A stretch of 64,000 nt of DNA, taken from NCBI GenBank assembly GCA_020832655.1, contig JAFIEF010000003.1:1-64000 (forward strand), read 5' to 3'. Below are positions 63,586 through 64,000 of the stretch, piece after piece. The notes beneath the pieces were generated by a model. It was not told the origin of the DNA, ran no database searches, and saw nothing but the letters and a program-made list of their open reading frames with translations. The position numbers were made by a program, and so were the translations under genes. How positions within the stretch are numbered: the first letter of the stretch is position 1; every line of letters begins with the position of its first letter. The DNA comes from Paracoccaceae bacterium (lineage in GTDB: Bacteria; Pseudomonadota; Alphaproteobacteria; Rhodobacterales; Rhodobacteraceae).

Positions 63586-64000
63586 ATGCGCAGAGTCGTC
63601 GTCACCGGGCTTGGAATGGTCACGCCGCTGGCCTGCGGGGTCGGGGAAACCTGGTCGCGCCTGCTTGCGGGCCAATCCGGGGCTGGCCCCATCACGCGCT
63701 TTGATGCCAGCCATCTGACCACAACCTATGCGTGTGAGGTTCCGCGCGGGGATGGCAGTGATGGCAGCTTCAACCCTGATGACTGGATGGCCCCGAAAGA
63801 GGCGCGCAAGGTCGATGAATTCATCCTCTATGGCATGGCCGCCGCCGAGCAGGCAGTGCGCGATTCAGGCTGGATGCCCGAAGACGAAGACAGCCGCTGC
63901 CGCACCGGGGTGATGATCGGCTCTGGCATTGGCGGGTTGTCGGCCATCGCCGATACCGCCGTGATGCTGAAGGAACGCGGCCCGCGCCGGGTTTCGCCCT
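63586..64000 (+). CDS. fabF: 3-oxoacyl-ACP synthase II (partial, runs off the window)
   Basis: The visible 138 codons begin MRRVVVTGLGMVTPLACGVGE and continue with FDASHLTTTYACEVPRGD, GMAAAEQAVRDSGW and GVMIGSGIGGLSAIADT, all characteristic of the KAS II thiolase fold in fatty-acid elongation. The catalytic Cys-His-His lies beyond the window end. AGGAGAGAGG precedes the ATG at 63586. In many relatives acpP lies just upstream; here the upstream gene is the DsbA-like gene. Confidence 0.93.
   Translation, partial: MRRVVVTGLGMVTPLACGVGETWSRLLAGQSGAGPITRFDASHLTTTYACEVPRGDGSDGSFNPDDWMAPKEARKVDEFILYGMAAAEQAVRDSGWMPEDEDSRCRTGVMIGSGIGGLSAIADTAVMLKERGPRRVSP

Noticed and set aside
1-64000. tRNA, rRNA or tmRNA genes
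   Set aside because: No T-loop-like GTTCGAATC boxes paired with acceptor stems were noticed, and no rRNA-like stretch was seen. This is a by-eye scan, so a small RNA could be missed.

Overview
The window is chromosomal DNA of an alphaproteobacterium, most likely of the Rhodobacteraceae (Rhodobacter/Roseobacter relatives). The evidence is the high GC content, the lineage-typical small families (DUF6476, PAS_5, DUF4167, DUF815, a fused IspD-IspF), the dusB-ntrB-ntrC-ntrY-ntrX-trkA-trkH-hfq-hflX string, the lysC-ptsP pair, and an NtrC that lacks the sigma-54 contact loop as known for Rhodobacter capsulatus. It is almost entirely housekeeping sequence. I see no tRNA, rRNA, CRISPR array, insertion sequence, prophage or integron. 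The right edge cuts fabF.

Layout: 138-1012, three small unrecognised genes of visibly lower GC on the minus strand. 1395-4933, lysC and ptsP (lysine/threonine-branch aspartokinase and nitrogen-PTS enzyme I). 4955-9533, a GNAT acetyltransferase, flavin reductase, rpoH, rluD, DUF6476 and an MBL hydrolase. 9565-17567, valS, DUF2189, prfB and PBP1A, all leftward. 17684-20515, tatABC plus a DUF815 ATPase. 20695-21561, a diguanylate cyclase. 21780-33920, the leftward nitrogen/potassium/RNA-chaperone cluster. 34114-37288, isoprenoid (ispDF), phospholipid (pgpA), pncC-like, a Coq10/RatA START protein and hpt. 37370-38783, a cytochrome c' and a two-haem cytochrome. 38881-42739, an AI-2E permease, 5-formyl-THF cyclo-ligase, a small membrane protein, gmk and yicC. 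42972-47944, a PAS protein, DUF4167, prmC, prfA and a CorC/HlyC protein. 47957-50238, an orphan ABC ATPase and small genes. 50316-53117, polA. 53186-57461, a leftward glycosyltransferase, sulfotransferase and adenine deaminase run. 57527-64000, carA, yqeY, a GntR regulator, HAD phosphatase, cell-wall amidase, DsbA-like oxidoreductase and fabF.

Several modules fit together. Translation termination and ribosome upkeep are well represented (prfA, prfB, prmC, hflX, rluD, valS). Nitrogen signalling combines ptsP with NtrBC and NtrYX next to potassium uptake and Hfq. Envelope work includes PBP1A, amidase, Tat export, a DsbA-like protein and a glycosyltransferase. Cyclic-di-GMP signalling is suggested twice: by a GGDEF enzyme with an intact inhibitory site, and by a glycosyltransferase carrying a tandem MshEN-like motif. 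Tight ATGA/GTGA stop-start overlaps occur in many leftward operons.

No clearly new multi-gene system stands out. The best candidates for a second look are the low-GC cassette at the left edge, the MshEN-fused glycosyltransferase operon, the histone-H1-like tail on TatB, a foreign-looking segment inside valS, and an AT-rich intergenic region full of dyads near gmk.
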